NCBI GenBank assembly: GCA_026391475.1
Contig: JAPLED010000111.1
Span: forward strand, 1-59,072
Direction of reading: 5' to 3'
Length of the DNA stretch: 59,072 bases
From: Bacteroidia bacterium
GTDB lineage: Bacteria; Bacteroidota; Bacteroidia; Bacteroidales; VadinHA17
Each line of letters starts with the position of its first letter. Position 1 is the first letter of the stretch. Made by a program: the position numbers and the translations under genes. This document shows positions 18,474 through 26,912 of this stretch, piece by piece. Under the pieces are notes generated by a model that saw nothing but the letters and a program-made list of their open reading frames with translations, did no database searches and was not told the DNA's origin.

Positions 18474-20861
18474 ATGATTATGAGAAAATTATTATTTTTC
18501 ATCGTGTTTATCGGTTTGCAGGGGATTTCACAAGCTATTGCTTTTCAGGTTAATGGCTCAGTGATCAAAGGTAAAGTTACTGATCTTAATGGGAATTCTT
18601 TGCCCGGGGCTGGCATAACAATCGAAAATACATTTCTGGGAGTTCATACAGATGCAGATGGAACTTACTCTTTTTCAGGCCTTAAAGACGGGACTTATAA
18701 ACTCCGATTTTCTTTTATTGGATATGAGGCACAATTACAGGAAGTCAACCTCAAGGGAGAAACTGTTTTGAATATAATCCTTTTAGAAAAGCCATATGTG
18801 ACGGAGGAGGTTTTTGTAAATGCCACGAGGGCAGGAGAGCATGCTCCGTTAGCCTATTCAACAGTTAACAAAGAAACTATTTCAAAAAATAACATTGCTC
18901 AGGATATACCATATTTGTTAAGTTATACACCATCAATGGTTGTATCTTCAGATGCGGGAACCGGTGTGGGATACACAAACATCAATATAAGAGGAACAGA
19001 TGTAAAACGAATTAATGTAACAATAGACGAAATACCTGTTAACGATGCCGAATCGCATGGGGTTTGGTGGGTTGATTTACCTGATTTAGCATCATCTGTT
19101 GATAACATCCAAATTCAACGTGGAGTAGGTACATCAACAAATGGAGCAGGTGCTTTTGGTGCCACAATAAATTTTCAGACTGCTAATCTTAATCGTGAAC
19201 CTTATGCAGAAGTCAATTCATCTTATGGCTCGTATAACACTTCAAAAAACACTATAAATATTGGTACCGGATTAATTAATAATAAGTTTGCTGTTGATGC
19301 ACGTTTATCAAAAATCTGGTCCGACGGATATATCGACCGGGCTTTCAGCGATTTAAAATCATTTTATGTTTCAGGAACAATGTATGGGGGAACAAGTATT
19401 TTAAAACTAATGATTTTTTCGGGAGTAGAACACACTTATCAGGCATGGTATGGAGTTCCCAAAGATTCATTAACAACAAATAGAACATTTAACCCATATA
19501 GTTATAAAAACGAAACAGATAATTACTGGCAGGATAATTACCAACTTCATTATTCAAAAGAAATAAACAGTAATTTGCATGCAAATGTTGCATTGCATTA
19601 TACAAAGGGGAAAGGATACTACGAAAACTTTAAACCAGACTCAAAATTTAGTTCATTTAATTTACCAAATGCAATTTTTAATACTGATACCATTGCCAGC
19701 TCCGATTTTATTACACAAAAATGGTTAGATAATGATTTTTATGGTTTTACATACTCTTTAAATTACAAGAAAAATAAAATTAATACTGTAATTGGTGGCG
19801 GATGGAATCAATATTCAGGAAATCATTTTGGAGATATAATATGGGCTAAAATTATAACTTTTGATAGCGAAAAATATCGTTGGTACAAAGGCACCGGGGA
19901 CAAAAAAGATTTAAATACATTCATAAAAATAAACTATTTGTTAACAAATAGTTTAAACTTGTATGCCGATCTACAATTACGAAATATTAATTACTCAATT
20001 GGTGGGTTTGACGATAATCTGAAAGATGTAACACAGAATCATAAATATAACTTTTTTAATCCCAAAGCCGGACTATTATACAATTTAAATGAGAAACAAA
20101 AAGTATACGCTTCATTTGGAATTTCGCAAAGAGAACCCGATCGTGGAAATTTCACTGATGCAGACCCCGGAAAAACACCCAACCCTGAGAAATTATTTGA
20201 TTACGAAGCAGGTTACGAATTTCGCTTATCAAAATTTATGCTTAGAGGAAATTTATATTATATGAATTATATTGACCAGTTAATTTTAACCGGTGAAATA
20301 AACAACGTTGGTGCCCCGGTATTAACAAATGTATCAAAAAGTTACAGACAAGGGATTGAGATCGAAGCGGGAATCCAAATTCTTAAAAATTTAAACTGGT
20401 ATGGAAATATGACATTTAGCAGGAATGTTATTCCGGTTTTTGTAGACTATACAGATAATTGGGATACATGGAGTCAGGATAAAGAGACATTAAAAAACAA
20501 AACAATATCTTTCTCGCCCTCAATAATTGCAAGCTCAGTTTTAGATTATGATCCGCTTAAAAATTTTCATTTAAGTTTTAATACTAAATATGTTGGAAAA
20601 CAATATATTGATAATACACAAAACTCAGAAAGAATGTTAAATGCATATTTAGTTCAAAATCTATCTTTCTTGTATACAATTAAAAATAAGATATTTAAAG
20701 AACTCACATGCCAATTTGCAGTAAATAATCTATTTGATAAGAAATACGAAACAAATGCATGGGTTTATAAATATAATGAAGGTGGTTCGCAACATATAAT
20801 GGACGGATATTTTCCACAGGCTGGCATAAATTACATGTTTAAAATTGGCGTAAAGTTCTGA
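18474..20861 (+). CDS. TonB-dependent outer-membrane receptor, thiamine-regulated
   Basis: 795 residues from the ATG at 18474. Order: signal peptide (about 1-24), a carboxypeptidase-regulatory-like domain (GKVTDLNGNSLPGAGITIENT to about residue 105), a plug (NINIRGTDVKRINVTIDEIPVND), then a beta-barrel ending in MFKIGVKF with a terminal Phe. The TPP riboswitch upstream and the PnuT and TPK genes downstream say that it imports thiamine or a precursor across the outer membrane. The coding strand from about 19200 to 20800 is visibly richer in A+T than its neighbours, which may point to transfer. A TTG at 18468 could also start the frame, but the ATG fits the signal peptide. Confidence 0.9.
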   Translation: MIMRKLLFFIVFIGLQGISQAIAFQVNGSVIKGKVTDLNGNSLPGAGITIENTFLGVHTDADGTYSFSGLKDGTYKLRFSFIGYEAQLQEVNLKGETVLNIILLEKPYVTEEVFVNATRAGEHAPLAYSTVNKETISKNNIAQDIPYLLSYTPSMVVSSDAGTGVGYTNINIRGTDVKRINVTIDEIPVNDAESHGVWWVDLPDLASSVDNIQIQRGVGTSTNGAGAFGATINFQTANLNREPYAEVNSSYGSYNTSKNTINIGTGLINNKFAVDARLSKIWSDGYIDRAFSDLKSFYVSGTMYGGTSILKLMIFSGVEHTYQAWYGVPKDSLTTNRTFNPYSYKNETDNYWQDNYQLHYSKEINSNLHANVALHYTKGKGYYENFKPDSKFSSFNLPNAIFNTDTIASSDFITQKWLDNDFYGFTYSLNYKKNKINTVIGGGWNQYSGNHFGDIIWAKIITFDSEKYRWYKGTGDKKDLNTFIKINYLLTNSLNLYADLQLRNINYSIGGFDDNLKDVTQNHKYNFFNPKAGLLYNLNEKQKVYASFGISQREPDRGNFTDADPGKTPNPEKLFDYEAGYEFRLSKFMLRGNLYYMNYIDQLILTGEINNVGAPVLTNVSKSYRQGIEIEAGIQILKNLNWYGNMTFSRNVIPVFVDYTDNWDTWSQDKETLKNKTISFSPSIIASSVLDYDPLKNFHLSFNTKYVGKQYIDNTQNSERMLNAYLVQNLSFLYTIKNKIFKELTCQFAVNNLFDKKYETNAWVYKYNEGGSQHIMDGYFPQAGINYMFKIGVKF

Positions 20862-20877
20862 GAATCAATTTATTACA

Positions 20878-21489
20878 ATGATTGTATATAGCTGGTTATC
20901 AGATAATTACATTGAAGTCTTCGGAGCAATTACCGGGTTAATATATGTATTTCTGGAGATCAGGCAAACCATTTGGCTATGGCCCATAGGGATCATCACA
21001 TCCGCTGTTTATATCTGGGTTTTTTTCACTGGCAAACTCTATGCAGATATGAGCCTGCAAGTGTATTATCTTGTAATCAGCTGCCTGGGGTGGTATTGGT
21101 GGGTAAAGGGCACAGGGCAACAGGAAGAAGAAGGAGAGTTGTTTGTCACCCGGCTGGACTTGAAAACCGGACTTGTACTGGCAGCAGTATTATCTGTTTT
21201 GTTTATAGTGATGTGGTTCATTCTTGACAGGTTGACTGATTCACCTGTGCCTGGATGGGATTCATTTATAACATCATTGTCAATAGTAGCGACCTGGATG
21301 CTTGCCCGTAAAATTTATGAACACTGGCTGTTATGGATTGTTGTTAATTCAGTAGCGGTGGTACTATTTTTATCCCGGGGGCTCTATCCGACAGTAATTC
21401 TTTATGTGATTTATGGAATTATGTCTTTTGTGGGTCTAGTTGCCTGGAAAAAAACAATCAGAACTGATTTATCAATAAGTGAAAAATGA
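20878..21489 (+). CDS. pnuT: PnuC/PnuT-family thiamine transporter
   Basis: A 203-residue inner-membrane protein with about seven hydrophobic segments and family motifs WPIGIITSAVYIWVFF, CLGWYWWVKG, TWMLARKIYEHWLLWIVVN. PnuC relatives take up unphosphorylated vitamins by facilitated diffusion and trap them by phosphorylation. TPP-riboswitch control and the overlapping thiamine pyrophosphokinase gene (4-bp ATGA overlap) identify the substrate as thiamine rather than nicotinamide riboside. Confidence 0.88.
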   Translation: MIVYSWLSDNYIEVFGAITGLIYVFLEIRQTIWLWPIGIITSAVYIWVFFTGKLYADMSLQVYYLVISCLGWYWWVKGTGQQEEEGELFVTRLDLKTGLVLAAVLSVLFIVMWFILDRLTDSPVPGWDSFITSLSIVATWMLARKIYEHWLLWIVVNSVAVVLFLSRGLYPTVILYVIYGIMSFVGLVAWKKTIRTDLSISEK

Positions 21490-22133
21490 AAGATAATCCG
21501 ATTAATTCCATTACCGTAATAGTCGCCGACGGTTCCTTCCCTGAACATCATATCCCACTCGGTTATCTTAAGGAAGCCGGCAGGATAATCTGTTGCGATG
21601 GAAGTGCGGAAAATCTTCTGAAAGCTGGGTTTGTACCTGAGGCAATAGTTGGTGATATGGATTCACTCAGTAAAGAGACTGCAGACAGATTCAGCGATCA
21701 CATATTCCGTGACTCAAACCAGGAAACCAACGACCTTACAAAAGCGGTCTGCTGGTGCTCGGAAAGAGGATATACAGAAATAGTGATTGTTGGTGCCACA
21801 GGAAAGCGGGAAGACCATACAATTGGTAATATTTCACTCTTAACAGAATATTCAAAAGATGTGAAAGTGATAATGGTGACTGATACTGGAATTTTATTAC
21901 CTTTTTTAAATGGGTCTAAAATATCATCATTTCCCGGCCAGCAGGTTTCAATCTTCTCAATTGATCCTGAAACAGAAATAACCTCAAAAGGATTGCGATA
22001 TCCTCTGGACAATAAAAAACTAAAAAACTGGTGGGTTGCAACATTAAATGAGTCGCTGGAAGATAGCTTTACTCTTGAATTCAACCATGGCCGGGTGATC
22101 GTCTACCTGAAATTTCCAGGTAAGGATTTATAA
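21486..22133 (+). CDS. Thiamine pyrophosphokinase
   Basis: Transfers pyrophosphate from ATP to thiamine, giving TPP and trapping the imported vitamin. It has 215 residues with CCDGSAENLL, VGDMDSL, QETNDLTKAV and GATGKREDHTIGN, the catalytic and thiamine-binding motifs of the TPK fold. It is the last gene of the riboswitch operon. Its 3' end overlaps the convergent LuxR gene by 6 bp. Confidence 0.94.
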   Translation: MKDNPINSITVIVADGSFPEHHIPLGYLKEAGRIICCDGSAENLLKAGFVPEAIVGDMDSLSKETADRFSDHIFRDSNQETNDLTKAVCWCSERGYTEIVIVGATGKREDHTIGNISLLTEYSKDVKVIMVTDTGILLPFLNGSKISSFPGQQVSIFSIDPETEITSKGLRYPLDNKKLKNWWVATLNESLEDSFTLEFNHGRVIVYLKFPGKDL

Positions 22134-23060
22134 TATCTTCAGCTCTTTAACCAGATTAATGAGTTGAACACGGCTCTTTACATTTGTTTTTATGTATATA
22201 CGGTGGGTATGATCTTTTACAGTTTGCAGACTGATAAATAATTTATCGGATATTTCCCTGTTACTCAATCCATTACAAATTTCACGCACAATATCTGTCT
22301 CACGTGGAGATACTTCATATTTTTTACAAAATTCTTCGAATGACAGGTCCTTTGTGGTTTCACTCGTAAAGGCCGACAGCAGAGTTCCATAATTCAGATA
22401 GACAGGAAGAAAAGTATTTCCGGCAAAGAACGTAAAAATGAAAATTATCGCAATATATGTTTGTGAGGTATAAAACAGTAGCGGAGTGCACTGTGAAGCC
22501 ATGACGAAAAATATTGCAGGAGCTATGATCTTCCTGTCATAATCATGAATAATTGACCTTCTTTTCAGTGGAAATAATATCAGTAATGAAGCAATAAGAG
22601 AATAAAGGAAGTTCATTGAAATGAAGTAATCCTTTATCAGTGATACAGGTTTTACTGCACTTGTTTTCGCAATAATATATCCCACAATAATTATTATTGA
22701 GAAATTGAGCAGCAGAAACCAGAATACCAGCCAGTTATTGTTCTTCCTTCCAGAAATCCCAAATGAGAACCGTATGAGCATCAACCATGCAAAAACGAGG
22801 AATGGCAACCCCATTAACATGGCAATATCCGAAAACCTGGCAAGTAGTTCTGCAGAAATGTATGTTGAAAGAAAAGCTTTGATAACTACTTGTCCCCATA
22901 TACCATAGAACCCGAAAGTAAATATGAAAACCTGAAAATAGAGCAGTGTTGAGAAGATATCATGACGGTATCTGTTTCGTAGCCGTGATGAGAGTACTAC
23001 GCCTCCTGCTGCCAGGGCAACCGATAAGATAAAAATTAAATATCCGAGATAATGCAACAT
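22128..23060 (-). CDS. Membrane-anchored LuxR-type transcriptional regulator
   Basis: 310 residues from the ATG at 23060 (MLHYLGYLIFILSVAL). Roughly the first 230 residues form seven or so membrane segments without a recognisable ligand domain. The C-terminus is a LuxR/FixJ helix-turn-helix: VSPRETDIVREICNGLSNREISDKLFISLQTVKDHTHRIY. This layout (multi-TM sensor fused directly to LuxR HTH) implies direct membrane sensing without phosphorelay. It is divergent from a membrane protein, with an operator-like repeat element in the shared upstream region. Confidence 0.85.
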   Translation of the reverse strand: MLHYLGYLIFILSVALAAGGVVLSSRLRNRYRHDIFSTLLYFQVFIFTFGFYGIWGQVVIKAFLSTYISAELLARFSDIAMLMGLPFLVFAWLMLIRFSFGISGRKNNNWLVFWFLLLNFSIIIIVGYIIAKTSAVKPVSLIKDYFISMNFLYSLIASLLILFPLKRRSIIHDYDRKIIAPAIFFVMASQCTPLLFYTSQTYIAIIFIFTFFAGNTFLPVYLNYGTLLSAFTSETTKDLSFEEFCKKYEVSPRETDIVREICNGLSNREISDKLFISLQTVKDHTHRIYIKTNVKSRVQLINLVKELKIL

Positions 23061-23107
23061 TATATAAAGGTATAAAAATCTATAAAAATCGAAAGGATAA
23101 AAATAAC

Positions 23108-23170
23108 CACTACCAAAGTATTGCACTACATACTAAAGTAGGAAAATTTAAAATCACTACTTTAGTATGA
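23108..23170. promoter_or_regulatory. Operator-like repeat and inverted-repeat cluster between LuxR and membrane gene
   Basis: CATACTAAAGTAG (23129-23141) and CTACTTTAGTATG (23157-23169) form a perfect 13-bp inverted repeat with a 15-nt spacer. A related copy, TACCAAAGTA, is at 23111-23120. CACTAC occurs three times (23108, 23124, 23155). The right arm ends 23 nt before the TACATTTG -7 element, so it covers the -33 region of the rightward promoter. This is most simply the binding site of the adjacent LuxR-type regulator. Confidence 0.65.
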
Positions 23171-23192
23171 AGTCCTTGAAAAAATCGGGGCT

Positions 23193-23200
23193 TACATTTG
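23193..23200 (+). promoter_or_regulatory. Bacteroidetes -7 element (TACATTTG)
   Basis: An exact TAnnTTTG lies 45 nt before the ATG at 23245. A consensus -33 box is missing at the expected place, which is occupied by the inverted repeat. That pattern is common at activator-dependent promoters. Confidence 0.6.
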
Positions 23201-23244
23201 CTTCATAAAAGTTCGCCAAATTTTTAAATCAAAAAATTATAATT

Positions 23245-23988
23245 ATGGAAACAAGTAATGAATACAAATTAGTTCCGGGTTTTGAGAATAGTTTCGGAAC
23301 AGGCTGGAAAGTCATGTTTGATAATTTTCTCAGGCTATTTCTGGTTATTATCGTTTTAGCAATAGTAACGGCTCCTTTTAAAATCTTTAATTTCCATTTT
23401 GATCTCTCGGATTTGCACAGATTCCCCTGGAATTTTGGAGGCGATTGGGTGCATAATATTTTCAGGTTAGGTACGCTTGGTATATTTGCGGCATTTTTCG
23501 GATTACTCACTATGCTCTATGCATTTCTTGTTGCACCCGTATTTCAGTATGGAGGCAGTATGATTTTTGTCCAGGCTGTAAGGAAAATAAAACCTGATTT
23601 TGAGTACCTGATCAAAGGTTTTATGGAGAACTACCTCCACATCATTCTTGCAAACCTCCTGGTCTTTGCACTAGTGGTTCTCGGGTTATTTGCACTGATC
23701 ATCCCAGGGATTATAATTGGATGCCGGCTAATATTTGTTTCCTATATAATAATGGACAAAAAACTCGATCCTATCGAAGCTGTTGAGTTAAGCTGGAAAC
23801 TTACAAGGGGTCATGGATGGAAGATCTTTTTCATGGGATTTGTATCAATCTTCATTGTGATCTTCGGACTTATAATGTTAATTGTTGGTATTTTCCCGGC
23901 AATAATCTGGATATCCAGCTCGTTCGCCGCTCTTTATGAATCAGTTCTTAGGGAGAAGGAGCAGCCTGGTGAACAGATAGCAACCTAA
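23245..23988 (+). CDS. Polytopic membrane protein of unknown function
   Basis: 247 residues with about five to six hydrophobic segments (roughly residues 27-45, 75-105, 130-165, 185-225). The segment DPIEAVELSWKLTRGHGWKIFFMGF is the kind seen in DUF975/YciC and glycerophosphodiesterase membrane-domain families, which gather in envelope-stress contexts. No catalytic motif is visible. Divergent pairing with the membrane LuxR regulator suggests it is that regulator's target. Confidence 0.7.
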   Translation: METSNEYKLVPGFENSFGTGWKVMFDNFLRLFLVIIVLAIVTAPFKIFNFHFDLSDLHRFPWNFGGDWVHNIFRLGTLGIFAAFFGLLTMLYAFLVAPVFQYGGSMIFVQAVRKIKPDFEYLIKGFMENYLHIILANLLVFALVVLGLFALIIPGIIIGCRLIFVSYIIMDKKLDPIEAVELSWKLTRGHGWKIFFMGFVSIFIVIFGLIMLIVGIFPAIIWISSSFAALYESVLREKEQPGEQIAT

Positions 23989-24033
23989 AATTATCTGCCT
24001 CATGCCCCCTGGCCCTCTTTTGCAAATCAGAGA

Positions 24034-26313
24034 CTATAGCTTCTTCAACTTAGCAAATCTGAGTAGTAATTTTTTTCTTCCGTCTTTTTCAAATTCCACT
24101 GTAGCTGTAGTATTTGGTTGTTGACCCTCAATTGATATTATTATGCCGTTACCAAATCTTTCATGCTGCACTCTATCACCCTCTGAAAATGATGAGGAAT
24201 CACTGGCGGTGAAGGGAGTGTCAGATGCAGGTTCTGTTTTCCGGATCTTTTTAAACCTGTCATCCTTTACATAGGTTTGAGGCTCTTCGCGAAAAGATGA
24301 TGGTTTGCTGCCTGCGTTAATATTATTCTTAAACGGTTTTCCTCCTGTCTGGGGATAATGCAGAAATTTCTGATCAATCTCACGAAGAAACCGGCTGGGA
24401 CTGCATCTTTCGAGGTTTCCCCATTTATACCTGTTAAGTGCGTAGCTCAGAGTTGCCTGCTTTTCGGCACGGGTAACTGCAACGTAGAACAGACGTCTCT
24501 CTTCCTCAAGTTCGCGGGCGCTTCCGGATGACATTGGTGATGGAAACAAGGTGTCTTCCATTCCGACAATATAAACATGCTTAAATTCCAGTCCTTTGGC
24601 TGAATGCATGGTCATAAGGGTGACTTTATTGCGATCTTCCTCTTTTTCGGTATCCTGATCAGTCAGTAATGCCACATTGGCCATATAAGCCTCCAGTGTT
24701 GAAGGCTCTCCATTGGTTTCAGCTGCTTCGGTAAAAACTTTTATTGCATTCAGCAACTCTTCAAGGTTTTCATAACGGCTGACCTCCTCGGGGGATTTCC
24801 CCTCCTTAAGTTCTCTCATAATTCCTGAACCGAGGGCAATTTCCCTCGCTTTTGCAAAAGCATCTGTAGTGCCGGAATTAAGCCGGAAGGTATTAATGAC
24901 GTCAACATACATCGATAACTTTTTGACTGTCCCTGAATTAAAGTGCTCCGGATATTTTCCGGCTTCAGGGAGAATACTCCAGGGCGTGACATTAAAAGCT
25001 GAAGCCAATTCGAATGTTTTTTGAATTGTAGTATCTCCGATACCTCGTTTTGGATAGTTTATCGACCTCTTGAGAGCTTCCTCATCTTCAGGGTTGATTA
25101 TCATCCTGAAGTACGCCAATATGTCTTTTATCTCCTTACGTTCGTAAAATGATAGTCCTCCATATATTTTATATGGTATGTTTTTTCTGCGGAGAGTCTC
25201 TTCAAAGATCCTCGACTGGGCATTTGTCCGGTAAAGAATTGCAAAATCTGACCAGTTGAGCTGAAGCGAAAATCTCTTATCAAAAATATCCGAAGAAACA
25301 TTAAACCCCTCTTCAGAATCTGTCATCGCCTGCATAACCTGTATCTTTTCCCCTGCCTCATTCATTGAATAAACCCTTTTCTGAATCTGACCCTCATTGT
25401 TTGCAATAATGGTATTTGCTGCATTCACAATTGTCTGAGTCGACCTGTAGTTTTGCTCAAGTTTAAAGAGCTGGTAATCACCGTAGTCGTTTTTGAATTC
25501 AAGAATATTTTCAATTCGGGCACCCCTGAATGAGTAGATGCTCTGAGCGTCGTCGCCAACCACACAGATATTCTGGTGCGAAGCAGCGAGTTTTTTTACT
25601 ATCAGGTATTGAGAATAATTGGTATCCTGATACTCATCAACAAGCACATAATTGAACCTTTCCTGATATGCTGCAAGAACTTCCGGGAAATCTCTGAAGA
25701 GTATGTTTGTATTTAGCAACAGGTCATCAAAATCCATCGCATTAGCCTTGAAACAGCGTGAAGCATAAGTCCTGTAAACATCGGCAAGCAAAGGCATCCG
25801 GCTCGATTTGTCATTTTCCTGCATCAAAGAATCTGCAGCATACATGCCGGAGGTTACGAGGCTGTTTTTTGCGGTTGATATCCTTGAAGCGATAACACCG
25901 GGTTTGTAAATATTATCATTGAGATTAAGCTCTTTTATAATAGTCCTGATGAGACTTTTAGAATCGGTTGAATCGTAGATAGTATAATTCGATTTGTACC
26001 CGAGTCTTTCACCTTCCATCCTCAGTATCTTTGCAAAGATGGAGTGAAAGGTACCCATCCAGAGATATCGGGCTATTTCGGGGCTGATAATCCCGGTGAT
26101 CCTCTCTCTCATCGCTTTTGCAGCCTTGTTCGTAAAGGTCAATGCAAGTATTTTACCGGCAGGGACGCCCTTCTGAAGAAGATGAACAATGCGATAAGTT
26201 AGTACCCTTGTTTTACCGGAACCAGCACCTGCTATTACAAGAGCAGGTCCTTCAGTATTGATAACTGCTTGTCTCTGAGACTCATTCAGATCGTTCAGAT
26301 AGTTGGTTGTCAT
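24034..26313 (-). CDS. UvrD/PcrA-type 3'-5' DNA helicase
   Basis: Superfamily 1A helicase of DNA repair and replication-fork restart, 759 residues from the ATG at 26313 (MTTNYLNDLNESQRQAV). Motifs in order: Q-motif LNESQRQAV, Walker A AGAGSGKT, DEYQDTN, GDDAQSIYSFRGA, QNYRST, TMHSAKGLEF and VAVTRAEKQ. The C-terminus (GDRVQHERFGNGIIISIEG ... RFAKLKKL) is the Tudor-like RNA-polymerase-interacting tail of PcrA/UvrD. It lies alone between convergent and divergent neighbours. Confidence 0.95.
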   Translation of the reverse strand: MTTNYLNDLNESQRQAVINTEGPALVIAGAGSGKTRVLTYRIVHLLQKGVPAGKILALTFTNKAAKAMRERITGIISPEIARYLWMGTFHSIFAKILRMEGERLGYKSNYTIYDSTDSKSLIRTIIKELNLNDNIYKPGVIASRISTAKNSLVTSGMYAADSLMQENDKSSRMPLLADVYRTYASRCFKANAMDFDDLLLNTNILFRDFPEVLAAYQERFNYVLVDEYQDTNYSQYLIVKKLAASHQNICVVGDDAQSIYSFRGARIENILEFKNDYGDYQLFKLEQNYRSTQTIVNAANTIIANNEGQIQKRVYSMNEAGEKIQVMQAMTDSEEGFNVSSDIFDKRFSLQLNWSDFAILYRTNAQSRIFEETLRRKNIPYKIYGGLSFYERKEIKDILAYFRMIINPEDEEALKRSINYPKRGIGDTTIQKTFELASAFNVTPWSILPEAGKYPEHFNSGTVKKLSMYVDVINTFRLNSGTTDAFAKAREIALGSGIMRELKEGKSPEEVSRYENLEELLNAIKVFTEAAETNGEPSTLEAYMANVALLTDQDTEKEEDRNKVTLMTMHSAKGLEFKHVYIVGMEDTLFPSPMSSGSARELEEERRLFYVAVTRAEKQATLSYALNRYKWGNLERCSPSRFLREIDQKFLHYPQTGGKPFKNNINAGSKPSSFREEPQTYVKDDRFKKIRKTEPASDTPFTASDSSSFSEGDRVQHERFGNGIIISIEGQQPNTTATVEFEKDGRKKLLLRFAKLKKL

Positions 26314-26413
26314 GTGTTTGTTTGAATCACAGCGTACCGGGTCCGGCAAATTTAGCAATAACAAATTCAGTGAAACATTATGTTGAAAATTAAAACGGGA
26401 ATATTTATTAACA

Positions 26414-26441
26414 GTAGAGACGTTGCAGGCAACGTCTCTAC
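26414..26441. repeat. Perfect 13-bp palindromic repeat with 2-nt loop
   Basis: GTAGAGACGTTGC (26414-26426), AG, then GCAACGTCTCTAC (26429-26441). It sits in the 185-bp gap between the helicase and L-rhamnose mutarotase genes. No U-tract follows, so it is not a typical terminator. Palindromes of the form GTAGAGACG...CGTCTCTAC recur as extragenic elements in many genomes. Confidence 0.8.
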
Positions 26442-26498
26442 ATAAGATTCCACATATTTTATTATTATTGTAAGGAATATTTAATAATCAATACTATT

Positions 26499-26822
26499 AT
26501 GAAAAGATTTGGGCAGATAATCGGGGTAAAACCTGAGCACTTTGAACGTTACAAAAAGTATCATGTGGCGGTATGGTCTGAAATTCTTGATATGATCAAA
26601 AAATGTAACATTCATAACTATTCAATTTTCCATAAAGACGGGATGCTGTATGCATATTTTGAATATACCGGAAATGATTTTGCTGCCGATATGGCAAAGA
26701 TGGCTGCAGATCCAAAGACACAGGAGTGGTGGGCAATTATGGAGCCAATGCAGGATCCGGTTGCTACCCGCAAAAAAGGTGAATGGTGGGCAAATATGGA
26801 CGAGGTTTTTCATATGGATTAA
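26499..26822 (+). CDS. rhaM: L-rhamnose mutarotase
   Basis: Interconverts alpha- and beta-L-rhamnose. It has 107 residues, a normal length. The catalytic His is His22 in YKKYHVAVWSE. The C-terminal MEPMQDPVATRKKGEWWANMDEVFHMD is the family signature. No other rhamnose genes are in the window, so it is a stand-alone copy. Confidence 0.93.
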   Translation: MKRFGQIIGVKPEHFERYKKYHVAVWSEILDMIKKCNIHNYSIFHKDGMLYAYFEYTGNDFAADMAKMAADPKTQEWWAIMEPMQDPVATRKKGEWWANMDEVFHMD

Positions 26823-26912
26823 ACCTGAAATCTGCCCTTATTTTATTATACTTGCAGAAGAATATATTAAAGTGATTCTGTTAGCTTTTTTGATACTAAG
26901 ATCTGATCACCT

